Below the pieces are notes generated by a model. It was not told where the DNA came from. It worked only from the letters and a program-made list of their open reading frames with translations, and did not search any database. This document shows positions 24,835 to 33,898 of a stretch of DNA of 64,000 nucleotides, in pieces; within the stretch, counting starts at the first letter, position 1, and every line of letters begins with the position of its first letter. The translations under genes and the position numbers were made by a program. This DNA comes from Micromonospora trifolii (GTDB lineage: Bacteria > Actinomycetota > Actinomycetes > Mycobacteriales > Micromonosporaceae): NCBI RefSeq assembly GCF_022229005.1, contig NZ_JAKKFD010000055.1:1-64000 (forward strand). The letters run 5' to 3'.

Positions 24835-27717
24835 ATGAACTCGTACGGCGATCCCAGTTCTGCGCGCGGACGGACCCAGTACTCGGGTCCGGACGGTGAC
24901 CCCGGACCGGGCGCGGACGACGCGTACCGCCGACCCGGCGGTGACTCCGGCGGAGGCGGCTGGTCGGCCTCGGAGGCCAGCGCGGCAACCCCAGGGCGGG
25001 CCTCGGTGACGCCGAGGGCCGCCGGTGGTCGCGCCACTGTCGGCGGGTCCGCCTCGGTGCCGCCGCCCGGCGGCGCGGCCGCCGGGTCCGCCTCGGTGGG
25101 TTCGGCAGCTACCGGCCGACCCGGTCGAGCCTCCGTGCCGGTGTCACCGGCACCTGGTGTGGCCGCTGGCCGCGCTGGCGCCGGCCGGGCCTCGGTGCCC
25201 GTCTCCCCGGCACCGGCGGGGCGGGCCACTGTCGGTGCCGCCGCCGTCGGTGCGGCCTCGGTCGGCACCGCCTCGGCGGGCCGGGCCAGCGTCGGCTCCG
25301 CATCGGTCGGTGGTCGTGCGGCGGTTGCCCGGGCGAGCGTCTCACCGGTCTCCGGTGGGCCGGGCGGCCCTGGAGGTCCCGGTGGGCCGGGCGGTCCGGG
25401 CGGTCCCGGTCGGGGCGGCCGTGGAGCGGGTGACTCGGGCGCGGCGCGGGCCAAGAAGCGCAAGCGGATGAACCTGCTGATCGCCGGGTTCGCCGTCTTC
25501 ATCATGCTCGCCGGCATCGGCGTGGTCGGGTTCACGTACTACTCGACAAACGTGGTCATGCCGAACGAGATGCCGCTGCCGCTGTCCACCACCGTGTACG
25601 CCAAGGACGGCAAGACGCAGCTCGCCAAGCTGGGCAGCGAGAACCGCAGCTTCGTGACCATCCAGCAGATTCCGCAGCACGTGCAGGACGCGGTCGCCGC
25701 CGCGGAGGACCGGAACTTCTACCGGCACTCCGGCGTCGACTACAAGGGCATCGTCCGGGCCGCGTGGAACAACGTCTCCAACGGCGACAAGCAGGGCGCC
25801 TCGACCATCACCCAGCAGTACGCCCGCAACGCGTTCGAGAACCTCAAGGACGACACGTACGGCCGGAAGGTGAAGGAGGCGATCCTCGCCTCCAAGCTGA
25901 ACGACAAGTACGACAAGCCGACGATCATGCAGCACTACCTGAACGTCATCTACTTCGGTCGTGGCGCGTACGGCATCGAGGCGGCGGCGCAGACCTACTT
26001 CGGCAAGCCGGCAATCAAGCTCACCCCCGCCGAGGGCGCGGTGCTGGCCGCAGTGATCAAGCAGCCGCAGCCGAGCGAAACGCACAGGGGGTTCGACCCG
26101 GGGGTCAACCCGACCGATGCCAGGTCGCGGTGGGACTACGTGATCGGCGGCATGAAGAAGGAGGGTTGGTTGGACTCTCCCAACCACCCCGCGGCGCCCA
26201 CCGAGTACCCCAAGGTGCTGCCGCTCAAGAAGGACGGCGTCGGCTTCGGTGTCGACAGTCCGCGCGGCAACGTCATCAACTACGTCCGTCAAGAGATGGA
26301 CGAGATGAAGCTCTGCTCCGACAGCGGTGCGGAGGGCAAGACGAGCTGCGTCGACGCGCTGCGCGATGGCGGCTACCGGATCACCACCACCATCGACCCG
26401 AAGCTCCAGGCCGCCGCGGAGAACACCGCGATGCAGTCGAAGAAGGGCTCCGAGCTCAACGACCAGCCGAAGAACCTGATGGCGGCGGTGGTGTCGATCG
26501 ACCCGAAGAAGGGTCGTGTGCTCGCCTACTACGGCGGTGACAGCGGCGCCGACTTCGACTACGCCGGCAAGAACATCGACAAGAACGGCGACCTGACCGG
26601 TGGGCACCAGCCGGGCTCGTCGATGAAGGTGTACACCCTGGCCGCCGCGATCGAGGCCGGCATCTCGGTCAAGTCGCACTGGGACCCCACGCCGTACAAG
26701 CCCGAGGGCTCCAGGGACACGATCGGTAACGCCAACCGCACCAACCTCAAGTGCGGCAAGTACTGCACCCTCGAGGAGTCGACGGTCCAGTCGTACAACG
26801 TTCCCTTCTACTGGGTCGCCGACACGATCGGCGCCGACAAGGTCGTCGACATGGCCCGGAAGGCCGGCGTGACCACCATGTGGGGCGTCGACCCGCCGCA
26901 GGCCTTCGACCTGTCGAAGAAGGGCGCGAAACCGTTCGACAACTACACCGGTTTCGGCAAGTACCCGATCACCGTGTTCGACCACGCCAATGCCCTGGCA
27001 ACCTTCGCGAACGACGGCAAGTACATCAAGGCCCACTTCGTCGTCAAGATCGAGCAGCAGGACAAGGACACCGGCAAGTGGAAGGTGGTCGGCAGCGAGC
27101 GCATCAAGCCGGAGCAGCGGATCCCCAAGAAGGTCACTGACGAGGTCACCGGCGTCCTGAAGCAGATTCCCAAGCCGAATAACATCTCCCTGGAGGACGG
27201 CCGCCAGGCCGCCGCCAAGACCGGCACCTGGGAGTACGACAAGGACGACAACTCGCACGCCTGGACGGTCGGCTACACCCCGCAGATCGCCACAGCGGTG
27301 TGGGTGGGCAGTAGGGACCCGAAGAAGCCGGAGATCCGGCTCACCGGCGGTAAGGACATCGGCGGTTCGACGCTCCCCGGCCCGATCTGGGAGAAGTACA
27401 TGAACACCGCCCTCAAGGGCCAGGAGGAGATCCCCCTGCCCAGCGTCACCGGCGAGGGTGACGTCACGAAGGGCAACGGCAAGGAGCCACCGCCGCCACC
27501 GCCGACCAACCCCGGGGGCCAGGGTCCTCTCTGTAACCCGCTGATCGATCTGCTCTGCAACCCCGGCGGCAACAACCCCGGCGGCAACCCTGGGGGCAAT
27601 CCCGGCGGTAACCCCGGTGGCAACCCTGGCGGTAACCCCGGCGGTAACCCGGGCGGCGGCGGCACAGGCGGCGGTGGCGGCGGGCAGTTGCCCAGCCTGC
27701 CACCCAACCGGGACTGA
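24835..27717 (+). CDS. ponA: Bifunctional class A penicillin-binding protein PonA
   Basis: 960 residues. A cytosolic Ala/Ser/Gly/Pro-rich N-terminus of ~210 residues, then one membrane span (LLIAGFAVFIMLAGIGVVGF). Glycosyltransferase GT51 domain: AAEDRNFYRHSGVDYKG with catalytic glutamate 291, and QGASTITQQYARNAFEN. Transpeptidase domain: SxxK in PGSSMKVYTL with serine 595, SYN in VQSYNVPF, KTGT at lysine 795. It polymerises and cross-links peptidoglycan outside the membrane. The C-terminus is a (NPGG)n tail and Gly-rich end. ATG 24835 follows GTGAGGA. The gene has its own downstream terminator. Confidence 0.96.
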   Translation: MNSYGDPSSARGRTQYSGPDGDPGPGADDAYRRPGGDSGGGGWSASEASAATPGRASVTPRAAGGRATVGGSASVPPPGGAAAGSASVGSAATGRPGRASVPVSPAPGVAAGRAGAGRASVPVSPAPAGRATVGAAAVGAASVGTASAGRASVGSASVGGRAAVARASVSPVSGGPGGPGGPGGPGGPGGPGRGGRGAGDSGAARAKKRKRMNLLIAGFAVFIMLAGIGVVGFTYYSTNVVMPNEMPLPLSTTVYAKDGKTQLAKLGSENRSFVTIQQIPQHVQDAVAAAEDRNFYRHSGVDYKGIVRAAWNNVSNGDKQGASTITQQYARNAFENLKDDTYGRKVKEAILASKLNDKYDKPTIMQHYLNVIYFGRGAYGIEAAAQTYFGKPAIKLTPAEGAVLAAVIKQPQPSETHRGFDPGVNPTDARSRWDYVIGGMKKEGWLDSPNHPAAPTEYPKVLPLKKDGVGFGVDSPRGNVINYVRQEMDEMKLCSDSGAEGKTSCVDALRDGGYRITTTIDPKLQAAAENTAMQSKKGSELNDQPKNLMAAVVSIDPKKGRVLAYYGGDSGADFDYAGKNIDKNGDLTGGHQPGSSMKVYTLAAAIEAGISVKSHWDPTPYKPEGSRDTIGNANRTNLKCGKYCTLEESTVQSYNVPFYWVADTIGADKVVDMARKAGVTTMWGVDPPQAFDLSKKGAKPFDNYTGFGKYPITVFDHANALATFANDGKYIKAHFVVKIEQQDKDTGKWKVVGSERIKPEQRIPKKVTDEVTGVLKQIPKPNNISLEDGRQAAAKTGTWEYDKDDNSHAWTVGYTPQIATAVWVGSRDPKKPEIRLTGGKDIGGSTLPGPIWEKYMNTALKGQEEIPLPSVTGEGDVTKGNGKEPPPPPPTNPGGQGPLCNPLIDLLCNPGGNNPGGNPGGNPGGNPGGNPGGNPGGNPGGGGTGGGGGGQLPSLPPNRD
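27559..27660 (+). repeat. 12-bp tandem repeats encoding the NPGG tail of PonA
   Basis: About eight copies of a 12-mer of the form AACCC-GGCGGC with third-position variation. They encode a flexible Asn-Pro-Gly-Gly tail and are prone to copy-number change. Confidence 0.85.
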
Positions 27718-27734
27718 CCCGCACCACCGAACGA

Positions 27735-27780
27735 CGCCGCCGCCGGCCGGACGACCTGTCCCGGCCGGCGGCGGCGTTTT
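27735..27780 (+). terminator. Intrinsic terminator of ponA
   Basis: A perfect 16-bp G/C stem (27735-27750 with 27761-27776), a 10-nt loop and TTTT immediately after. It begins 18 bp downstream of the ponA stop. Confidence 0.9.
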
Positions 27781-27843
27781 CGTACCCGGAACTCAGTGCC
27801 GGGACGGGACGGGCACCCCTGTCGTACGGCAGGATGCCTCTTC

Positions 27844-29346
27844 ATGAGCACCCAGTCGACGCCCGGCATCGACGACGCCGGAACCACCGATCACCCGTCC
27901 CGCTCCGACGGGTTCGTCCGCGGCATCTCCAGCGTCATCGGCGGGCCGCTGGGCGACCACGCGACAGCGCTGAACCGGCCGGCCGGTCGGGAGCGTCGCT
28001 TCTGGACCGCCGTACGGATCGTGCTGGCGATGGTGTGCCTCACGCTCGCGCTGCACTGGGTGCAGAAATCACCCTGCCAGGACGGCGCCTGGCAGAACAA
28101 CGTCCAGTACACCCGGTTCTGCTACACCGACGTCCTCGCCCTCTACTACGCCGAAGGTCTCAACGAGGGCAAGGTGCCCTACCGCGACCACCCGGTCGAG
28201 TACCCGGTCCTGACCGGCTACTTCATGGGGGCGCTGGGCCTGCCGGTGCACGCCATCGGTGACGGCGACCCGAGCATCAACCAGGGCCAGTGGTTCTACA
28301 ACCTCAACGCGCTGGTGCTGGGGGCGCTCGCGGTCGCCACTGTGGCGGTGATCCTGGCGTTGCGCCGCCGACGACCCTGGGACGCGGCGATGTTCGCACT
28401 CGCCCCGGCGTTGGTGCTCACCGCCACCGTCAACTGGGACCTGCTCGCCATCGGGCTGGCCGCCTTCGGCCTGCTGGCCTGGGCCCGAAAACGACCGGCG
28501 GTGGCCGGCGTGCTGCTCGGGTTGGCCGGCGCGGCGAAGCTCTGGCCACTCTTCCTGCTCGGGCCGATCCTCATCCTGGCGCTACGGGCCGACCGGGTAC
28601 GTGCCGCGCTCGTCGCCATCGGGACGGCGATCGCGGCGGTGGTGCTGGTGAACCTGCCGGCCGCCCGCGCGTACCCGGAGAACTGGGACCGGTTCTTCGA
28701 GCTGAACACCACCCGGCCGATCGACTGGGGCACGCTCTGGTACATCGGGCGCTACCTGGACGGCAAGGTCGGCAACGACCCCGCCAACCTCGGCCCGTTC
28801 GAGTGGCTCAACGCCAACATCCCGACCCTCAACACCCTCTCGTACGCGCTGTTCGGGCTGGCCTGCCTCGGCATCGCCGTGCTGGCGCTGCGGGCGCCGC
28901 GCCGACCGCGGCTGGGTCAGCTCGCCTTCCTGGTGGTCGCCGCGTTCCTCATCTTCAGCAAGGTCTGGTCGCAGCAGTTCGTCCTCTGGCTGCTCCCGCT
29001 GGTGGTGCTGGCCCGCCCGAAGTGGGGCGCGTTCCTGGCCTGGCAGATCGCCGAGGTCTGCTACTTCGTCGCCTTCTACGGGGAGCTGCTCGGCGCGGCA
29101 ACCAGCCGTCCGGTCTTCCCGGAGGGAGTGTTCGTGCTGGCCTCGACGCTGCGACTGGCCACTGTGGTGGTGCTCTGTGTCTTCGTCGTCAAGGAGATCC
29201 TGCACCCCGAGCAGGACGCGGTGCGGGCCACCTACCCGGACGACCCGGACGGTGGCGTCCTCGACGGCGCCCCGGACGCCCCCTGGATAGACCGCTGGCG
29301 ACGCCCTGCGAGAAGCGAACCCTCCATGGAACCCATCGCCACCTGA
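27844..29346 (+). CDS. GT87-type integral membrane glycosyltransferase (DUF2029)
   Basis: 500 residues with about ten hydrophobic segments. It has the GT87 pattern: an early periplasmic loop with DVLALYYAEGLNEGKVPYRDHPVEYPVL containing the acidic/Tyr-Pro signature (quoted here only in part: YRDHPVEYPVLTGYFM), and later VLLGLAGAAKLWPLFLLGPI. Enzymes of this family use polyprenyl-phosphate sugars to extend mannans or glycolipids outside the membrane. Substrate unknown. ATG 27844 is preferred over an in-frame ATG at 27796 because that extension lacks coding bias. It follows the ponA terminator and ends at a shared terminator with the convergent gene. Confidence 0.82.
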   Translation: MSTQSTPGIDDAGTTDHPSRSDGFVRGISSVIGGPLGDHATALNRPAGRERRFWTAVRIVLAMVCLTLALHWVQKSPCQDGAWQNNVQYTRFCYTDVLALYYAEGLNEGKVPYRDHPVEYPVLTGYFMGALGLPVHAIGDGDPSINQGQWFYNLNALVLGALAVATVAVILALRRRRPWDAAMFALAPALVLTATVNWDLLAIGLAAFGLLAWARKRPAVAGVLLGLAGAAKLWPLFLLGPILILALRADRVRAALVAIGTAIAAVVLVNLPAARAYPENWDRFFELNTTRPIDWGTLWYIGRYLDGKVGNDPANLGPFEWLNANIPTLNTLSYALFGLACLGIAVLALRAPRRPRLGQLAFLVVAAFLIFSKVWSQQFVLWLLPLVVLARPKWGAFLAWQIAEVCYFVAFYGELLGAATSRPVFPEGVFVLASTLRLATVVVLCVFVVKEILHPEQDAVRATYPDDPDGGVLDGAPDAPWIDRWRRPARSEPSMEPIAT

Positions 29347-29355
29347 CCCAGGTCA

Positions 29356-29430
29356 GGGTTTTCGGGGGAGCACGCCCGGCGCAGGGATCAAGCCTGACCG
29401 CCCGGAGCCGGGCGGGCTCCCCGAAAACCC
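29356..29430. terminator. Large bidirectional hairpin between convergent genes
   Basis: GGGTTTTCGGGG-GAGC (29356-29371) and GCTCCCCGAAAACCC (29416-29430) pair with a single bulge, and an inner CGCCCGG/CCGGGCG hairpin lies in the loop. The A/T run inside the stem gives a U-tract in both directions. Confidence 0.75.
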
Positions 29431-29434
29431 GCCC

Positions 29435-31573
29435 TTAGAGGCGGTAAACGACGGCCTCGCCGACCTCCTGCCGGCTGATGCCGAGCGACTCGACCGGGGC
29501 GTCGATGTTGATCTCCCATGGTGTGCCGGCCACCTGACCGCGCAGCAGCACCACAGTGCGGACGCCGAGCGTGCGCAGGTAGTCGACGCTCGTCTGGTCC
29601 GGGAACGACTGGCTCACCCGACGGACGTCGTCGAGCTGCCGCGGAGTGAAGCCGCTACCGCCGTTGACCACGTCGGGGAACCCGCTGGTCGACCAGAGCA
29701 TGACGTGCTGGTCCAGGCTCTGATTGCTGGGCAGCACCAACAGCGGACCCTCCGCCGAACGCATCGCCGCCGGTTGGGTCGGCACCACGGGGTGCGGGGT
29801 GGTGTTCAGGCCCTCGACGGTGACCAACAGCAACGGCAGCAGAGTAGCCATCCGCAGCCACGGCCCCGGCCACGACGGAATCCGTTGCGCGGTCAACTCG
29901 CGGACCCGGTCGGTGAGCGCGGTGACCGCGCCCGCCGCGAGCAGGCCGAGCAACAACGTGGTCCAGAGCATCAACCGCCCGGGGGTACGAAGCCCACTCC
30001 AGCCCGGCAGGTGCTCGAAGAGCGGCACGTAGGTGAAGGTGCCGTCGAAGAAACGGGTGCCCATCGCGAAGGCCATCGTCAGCAGCACCCCGGCGAGCAG
30101 CAGCAGTCGGTGCCGCAGCCGCCAGACTGAGAAGAACAACCCGCCCGCGGCGAGCGCGTAGAGCACGAAGCCCGGCAGCAGGGTCATCTCCGGGTGCCAC
30201 GGCAGTGCTTCCCGGGCACCTTCGTGCAGGCCACCCCAGATCCGCGACTCCCCGGGGGCCGTCACGAAGCCCGACGCCGGCGGCGAGAAGAGGCTGATGT
30301 CGCCGATGGTGCGCTCGGCGTACGGGTGCAGCTCGGTCACCTTGAAGAACGGGAACGCCATCAGCAGACCGACACCGGCGAACAACACCCCGCCGAGCAC
30401 GTCGGCGGCGAACAACCGGCGACCGAACGGAACGGCCTGCCCGGTGCGTAGCCGCCGCGCGAGGAACAGGACGGCAGCGACCAGCACCACGCCGGCGAGG
30501 AAGTACGCGAATGGCAGACCGATGCCGAAGCCGAGGCTGAGTTGCCAGGCCGCCACCAGCCACCCGGCGTAGACCCAACCGTCATGCCGGCGCTCCGGCC
30601 GGTAGCCGTGTCGGAGGGACCACCCGTGCCCCCGCGCCAACATCGCCAGCGCCAGCGGAATGCCCCCGTTGGAGAGCACGTGCAGGTGCCCGGCCTGGGC
30701 CAGCAGCCACGGCGCGTAGGTGTAGCTCACCCCCGCGACTGCCGCACCGATCCGACCGGCCCCGAGCTGTCGGGCCAGCGCGTACGCCCCGAACGTGGCG
30801 AGCGCGTGCGCCAGCACGAACATGATGTTGTAGCGCAGCACGGCGTCCTCGGGACCGCTGCCGAGCATCCCGGCCGGGGCGTACCCGAGCAGCGTGTCGG
30901 AGAACGCGAAGCTCCACAGCTCGGGGAAGAACGTGTTGGACTGCCACAGCCGCGCCGGGTCGGCCAGCAGGATGTGCCCCGACCAGGCCATCTGCCAGGC
31001 CTGCAGGCTCGGGTCCCAGTAGTCCTGCGGGAGGGTGTAGCGCGGGTAGCGCAGCGTCGGCCAGGTCATCAACACGGCCAGCGCCAACGCGCCGAGGGCG
31101 GCCAGGGTCCACTCGTGGATCAGGAACCGACCGACCGGCCGGCCAGCCCGACTGAAGATGGAGGGCCGTGGCTCCGGTGCAGAGGCGAACGCCTCCCAAC
31201 GCTCCGGGCCGACCGGCTTCACCTCGCTGTCGGCCTTGTCCGTACCGTCGGCGCCGTCCGCCTTCGCGCCCTTGGCCGGTTCGCCGTCCTTGGTCGGGTC
31301 GCCGTCCTTGACCGCGCCATCTACCGTGCCGCTGTCCTTGGCCGGGTCGCTGTCCTTGGGTGCGTCGGTGCCCTTGGCGGTGCTGTCGGTTCCGGTCGCT
31401 CCGCCGTCGCCAACTGGCGGCTCTGCCGCAGTGGTCTCGGCGGCGGGCTTGTCGGGCGTGCGAGCCGGCTGGGTGGGGGCACCGGCCGCGGCCGTGGTGG
31501 CGGGTTGACTCTCGGCGTCCGCGCCGGTGGAGGTGGGCCGAGCGTTGCCGGTCCCGGGCTGTCCGCTCGTCAT
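29435..31573 (-). CDS. Large multi-span membrane protein, probable GT-C-type glycosyltransferase
   Basis: 712 residues. The first ~125 are a disordered Asp/Lys/Gly region with repeats of the form KDGDPTKDGEPAKG. Then a segment ALGALALAVLMTWPTLRYPR and the loop LPQDYWDPSLQAWQMAWSGH, which resembles the acidic first loop of GT-C enzymes. At least ten further membrane segments follow, and a soluble C-terminus of ~110 residues ends GISRQEVGEAVVYRL. The fold suggests transfer of sugars from lipid carriers, but no specific family is certain. ATG 31573 overlaps the stop of the endonuclease IV gene as ATGA, so translation is coupled. Codon use matches its neighbours. Confidence 0.75.
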   Translation of the reverse strand: MTSGQPGTGNARPTSTGADAESQPATTAAAGAPTQPARTPDKPAAETTAAEPPVGDGGATGTDSTAKGTDAPKDSDPAKDSGTVDGAVKDGDPTKDGEPAKGAKADGADGTDKADSEVKPVGPERWEAFASAPEPRPSIFSRAGRPVGRFLIHEWTLAALGALALAVLMTWPTLRYPRYTLPQDYWDPSLQAWQMAWSGHILLADPARLWQSNTFFPELWSFAFSDTLLGYAPAGMLGSGPEDAVLRYNIMFVLAHALATFGAYALARQLGAGRIGAAVAGVSYTYAPWLLAQAGHLHVLSNGGIPLALAMLARGHGWSLRHGYRPERRHDGWVYAGWLVAAWQLSLGFGIGLPFAYFLAGVVLVAAVLFLARRLRTGQAVPFGRRLFAADVLGGVLFAGVGLLMAFPFFKVTELHPYAERTIGDISLFSPPASGFVTAPGESRIWGGLHEGAREALPWHPEMTLLPGFVLYALAAGGLFFSVWRLRHRLLLLAGVLLTMAFAMGTRFFDGTFTYVPLFEHLPGWSGLRTPGRLMLWTTLLLGLLAAGAVTALTDRVRELTAQRIPSWPGPWLRMATLLPLLLVTVEGLNTTPHPVVPTQPAAMRSAEGPLLVLPSNQSLDQHVMLWSTSGFPDVVNGGSGFTPRQLDDVRRVSQSFPDQTSVDYLRTLGVRTVVLLRGQVAGTPWEINIDAPVESLGISRQEVGEAVVYRL

Positions 31574-32361
31574 GCCGCCGGGCTCTCCGCTCCGAGCTGC
31601 TCACGCAGAAAGTCGATGTCGGCGGCCTGGCCGGTCACACCGCCCGGTGTCTCGACGACCACCGGCGCGCCGGCCGCCCGGATCACCGCCACCACCAACT
31701 CCGGGTCGATCGTCCCGCCGCCCAGGTTGTCGTGTCGGTCCTGGCCGGAGTTGAACGCGCCCTTGGAGTTGTTGGCGTGCACCAGGTCGATCCGCCCGGT
31801 GATCGCCTTGACCCGGTCGACCAGGCCGAGCAGCTCCTCGCCACCCGCGTACGCGTGGCAGGTGTCCAGGCAGAAGCCGACCTCGTAGTCACCGATCGCG
31901 TCCCAGAGTCGGGCGAGCGCGTCCAGCCGTCGGGCACAGGCGTTGTCGCCGCCGGCGGTGTTCTCGATCAGGACCGGTACGCCGAAGCCGCCGGAGTCCG
32001 CCGCGTACGCGAAGGTCTTGCGCCAGTTGTCGAAGCCGACGGCCAGGTCGTCGCCGGCGTTGACGTGCCCACCGTGGACGATCAGGCCCTTGGCACCGAT
32101 GGCGGTGGCCGCGCTGGCGTGCCCGAGCAGCAGCTTGCGGCTGGGGATTCGGATGCGGTTGTTGAGCGTGGCCACGTTGATGACGTACGGCGCGTGCACG
32201 TAGAGGTCGACCTCGGCAGCGCGCAGCCGCTCGGCATCTTCGCGAGGCTTGGGTGCCTTCCAACCCTGTGGGTCGGCGAGGAAGAACTGCACGGTGTCGG
32301 CGGACCGGGCGGCCGCCTCCGCCAGCGGGTCGGTCGAGTCGACGTGGGCTCCGATACGCAT
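31570..32361 (-). CDS. nfo: Deoxyribonuclease IV (AP endonuclease, Nfo-type)
   Basis: 263 residues. TIM-barrel family motifs: MRIGAHVDSTDPLAEAAA, VDLYVHAPYVINVA, GLIVHGGHVNAG, PVLIENTAGGDN, GFCLDTCHAYAGG, DLVHANNSKGAFNSGQDRHDN and VVVETPGG, with the His, Glu and Asp zinc ligands in place. It cuts DNA 5' to abasic sites in base excision repair. TAGGCT lies 7 nt before ATG 32361 with no ribosome binding site, so the mRNA is probably leaderless; the longer frame upstream lacks codon bias. First gene of a two-gene unit with the membrane protein. Confidence 0.93.
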   Translation of the reverse strand: MRIGAHVDSTDPLAEAAARSADTVQFFLADPQGWKAPKPREDAERLRAAEVDLYVHAPYVINVATLNNRIRIPSRKLLLGHASAATAIGAKGLIVHGGHVNAGDDLAVGFDNWRKTFAYAADSGGFGVPVLIENTAGGDNACARRLDALARLWDAIGDYEVGFCLDTCHAYAGGEELLGLVDRVKAITGRIDLVHANNSKGAFNSGQDRHDNLGGGTIDPELVVAVIRAAGAPVVVETPGGVTGQAADIDFLREQLGAESPAA

Positions 32362-32643
32362 GCGAGCGAGCCTACGTCGCGCCCCCGACCGGCGGGGCGA
32401 CGGCCGGGGCGGTGTCGCGTCACCGGAGGGACCGACGATCGTTGATGGGTTTGAACCGGAGACCAGCTTCCCGGTGCCCCAGCGGCGCGAGCGTCGCACA
32501 CGGCGACCGGCGGTCGACGGCTGACAGCGAGGTCACCCCCGCAGCGCGGCCCGGCGCAGCGGGGGCGACCCCCTCGCACACCTGCTACCGAGCAACGACG
32601 AATCTCGGAAAATTGTGCTTTTCCCCCCGACAAGGTACGAGTG

Positions 32644-32668
32644 CTGTTGTATCGTCAGATAACAACAC
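32644..32668. promoter_or_regulatory. AT-rich near-palindrome, possible promoter/operator
   Basis: TGTTGTATC and GATAACAACA flank GTCA and are complementary apart from one extra base. This is the AT-richest spot in the region and contains -10-like hexamers. No defined -35 is visible. Confidence 0.35.
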
Positions 32669-32770
32669 GATAAAGCTCCGCGGGGCGTCTTCGGTCCAAC
32701 CTCATCGGTGTGGTCGTTCCTCCCCAGGTCCCACCCAAGGAATGCGGACCGGACGCCCCGCGGCCTCGTA

Positions 32771-32820
32771 GACGGGGGCCCACCACCGACCGATTGACGG
32801 TCGGACGGTGGGCCCCCGTC
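32771..32820 (+). other. Long hairpin in the rpsF leader region
   Basis: GACGGGGGCCCACC (32771-32784) pairs exactly with 32807-32820, and ACCGACCG/CGGTCGG pair inside. No T-tract follows. It could be a terminator of an upstream transcript or a leader element. Confidence 0.6.
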
Positions 32821-32935
32821 GGCACGTCCGGGTCCGGGCCCGACCACCCCGGGCATGATCGTTGGGACCGGGTATCCTGGTCAGGTTGTCCGCGTCCGGC
32901 CGGGTTCCCTCGGCGCGTGCGGGCAGCGACACAAG

Positions 32936-32980
32936 ACCTCCTGCCACGGAAGGACCGTGGCCGCTTAGCCCACAGGAGGT
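32936..32980 (+). ncRNA. SD-sequestering leader hairpin, candidate S6:S18-binding mRNA motif
   Basis: The 8 nt ACCTCCTG (32936-32943) are exactly complementary to CAGGAGGT (32973-32980), which is the rpsF Shine-Dalgarno. Directly inside is a 6-bp hairpin CCACGG/CCGTGG (32944-32949, 32955-32960) with loop AAGGA. A 12-nt bulge on the 3' side only (32961-32972) starts with CCG. A CCG-containing 3' bulge beside an inner hairpin in the rpsF leader is the defining shape of the known motif through which the S6:S18 complex represses its own operon. Structure read by eye only. Confidence 0.7.
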
Positions 32981-32989
32981 GAGCACGTC

Positions 32990-33280
32990 TTGCGTCACTA
33001 CGAACTAATGGTCATCCTCGACTCCAGCCTCGAGGAGCGCACCGTCGCACCGTCGCTCGACACGTACCTGAACGTGATTCGGACCGCGGGTGGCTCGGTT
33101 GAGAAGACCGACGTGTGGGGCCGCAGGCGCCTCGCGTACGAGATCAACAAGAAGGCCGAAGGCATCTACGCCGTCATCGACCTGCAGGCCACGCCTGCTG
33201 CGGTGGCTGAGCTGGACCGTCAGCTCCGGCTTAACGAGTCCGTGCTGCGCACCAAGGTCATCCGACCGGAAATGCGCTAG
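32990..33280 (+). CDS. rpsF: 30S ribosomal protein S6
   Basis: 96 residues beginning RHYELMVILDSSLEERTV, with VEKTDVWGRRRLAYEINKKAEG and LDRQLRLNESVLRTKVIRP, all typical of S6. The start is TTG 32990, 9 nt after AGGAGGT, a weak codon that adds to leader control. S6 binds S18 on the small-subunit platform. First gene of rpsF-ssb-rpsR-rplI. Confidence 0.97.
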   Translation: MRHYELMVILDSSLEERTVAPSLDTYLNVIRTAGGSVEKTDVWGRRRLAYEINKKAEGIYAVIDLQATPAAVAELDRQLRLNESVLRTKVIRPEMR

Positions 33281-33379
33281 AGCATCCAAACCCCGGTTCG
33301 TCCGGATCAGCCTCCGCGACTCTGTCGTACGGCTCTGCGAGCCTGTACGACGAGACGTTGAGTGCGCGAGGAGATGGTC

Positions 33380-33898
33380 ATGGCAGGAGACACCACCATC
33401 ACGGTCATCGGCAATCTGACCGATGACCCCGAGTTGCGGTTCACCCCCTCCGGGGCTGCGGTCGCCAAGTTCCGAGTCGCTTCGACGCCCCGTTTCATGG
33501 ACAAGGCGTCGAACGAATGGAAGGACGGCGAGCCGCTGTTCCTCGCATGCACCGTGTGGCGGCAGGCCGCCGAGCACGTCGCCGAGTCGCTGCAGCGTGG
33601 CGCCCGGGTGATCGTGTCGGGCCGGCTGCGTCAGCGGTCGTACGAGACCCGCGAGGGTGAGAAGCGCACTGTCATCGAGCTTGAGGTCGACGAGATCGGC
33701 CCGTCGCTGCGCTACGCCACGGCGAAGGTGCAGAAGATGTCCCGCTCCGGCGGTGGCGGCGGCGGCTTCGGTGGCGGCGGTGGCGGTGGCAACCAGGGCG
33801 GCGGCGGAGGCAACTTCGACGACCCCTGGGCTTCGGCTGCTCCTTCTCCCGCGCGTGCCGGTTCGGGCGCCAATTTTGACGAGGAGCCACCGTTCTAA
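33380..33898 (+). CDS. ssb: Single-stranded DNA-binding protein
   Basis: 172 residues. OB fold at residues 1-115 (GDTTITVIGNLTDDPELRFT, VWRQAAEHVAESLQRGARVI, YETREGEKRTVIELEVDEIG). A Gly-rich linker follows and the conserved acidic tip FDEEPPF binds partner proteins. It coats single-stranded DNA in replication and repair. ATG 33380 follows GAGGAGA. Its stop overlaps the rpsR start as TAATG. Confidence 0.97.
   Translation: MAGDTTITVIGNLTDDPELRFTPSGAAVAKFRVASTPRFMDKASNEWKDGEPLFLACTVWRQAAEHVAESLQRGARVIVSGRLRQRSYETREGEKRTVIELEVDEIGPSLRYATAKVQKMSRSGGGGGGFGGGGGGGNQGGGGGNFDDPWASAAPSPARAGSGANFDEEPPF

Larger units (their letters stand above)
32362..32989. other. Long leader/promoter region of the rpsF operon
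   Basis: 628 bp without a gene. It holds a near-palindrome in an AT-rich patch (32641-32670), a long hairpin (32771-32820) and the SD-sequestering leader (32936-32980), each listed separately. Confidence 0.7.

Noticed and set aside
25342..27258. 638-codon frame antisense to ponA
   Set aside because: Val/Leu-rich translation is typical of antisense to high-GC genes; ponA motifs are complete on the other strand.
27559..27660. Tandem 12-bp repeats as a possible mobile or regulatory array
   Set aside because: They are in frame and encode the NPGG tail of PonA, so they are a coding repeat.
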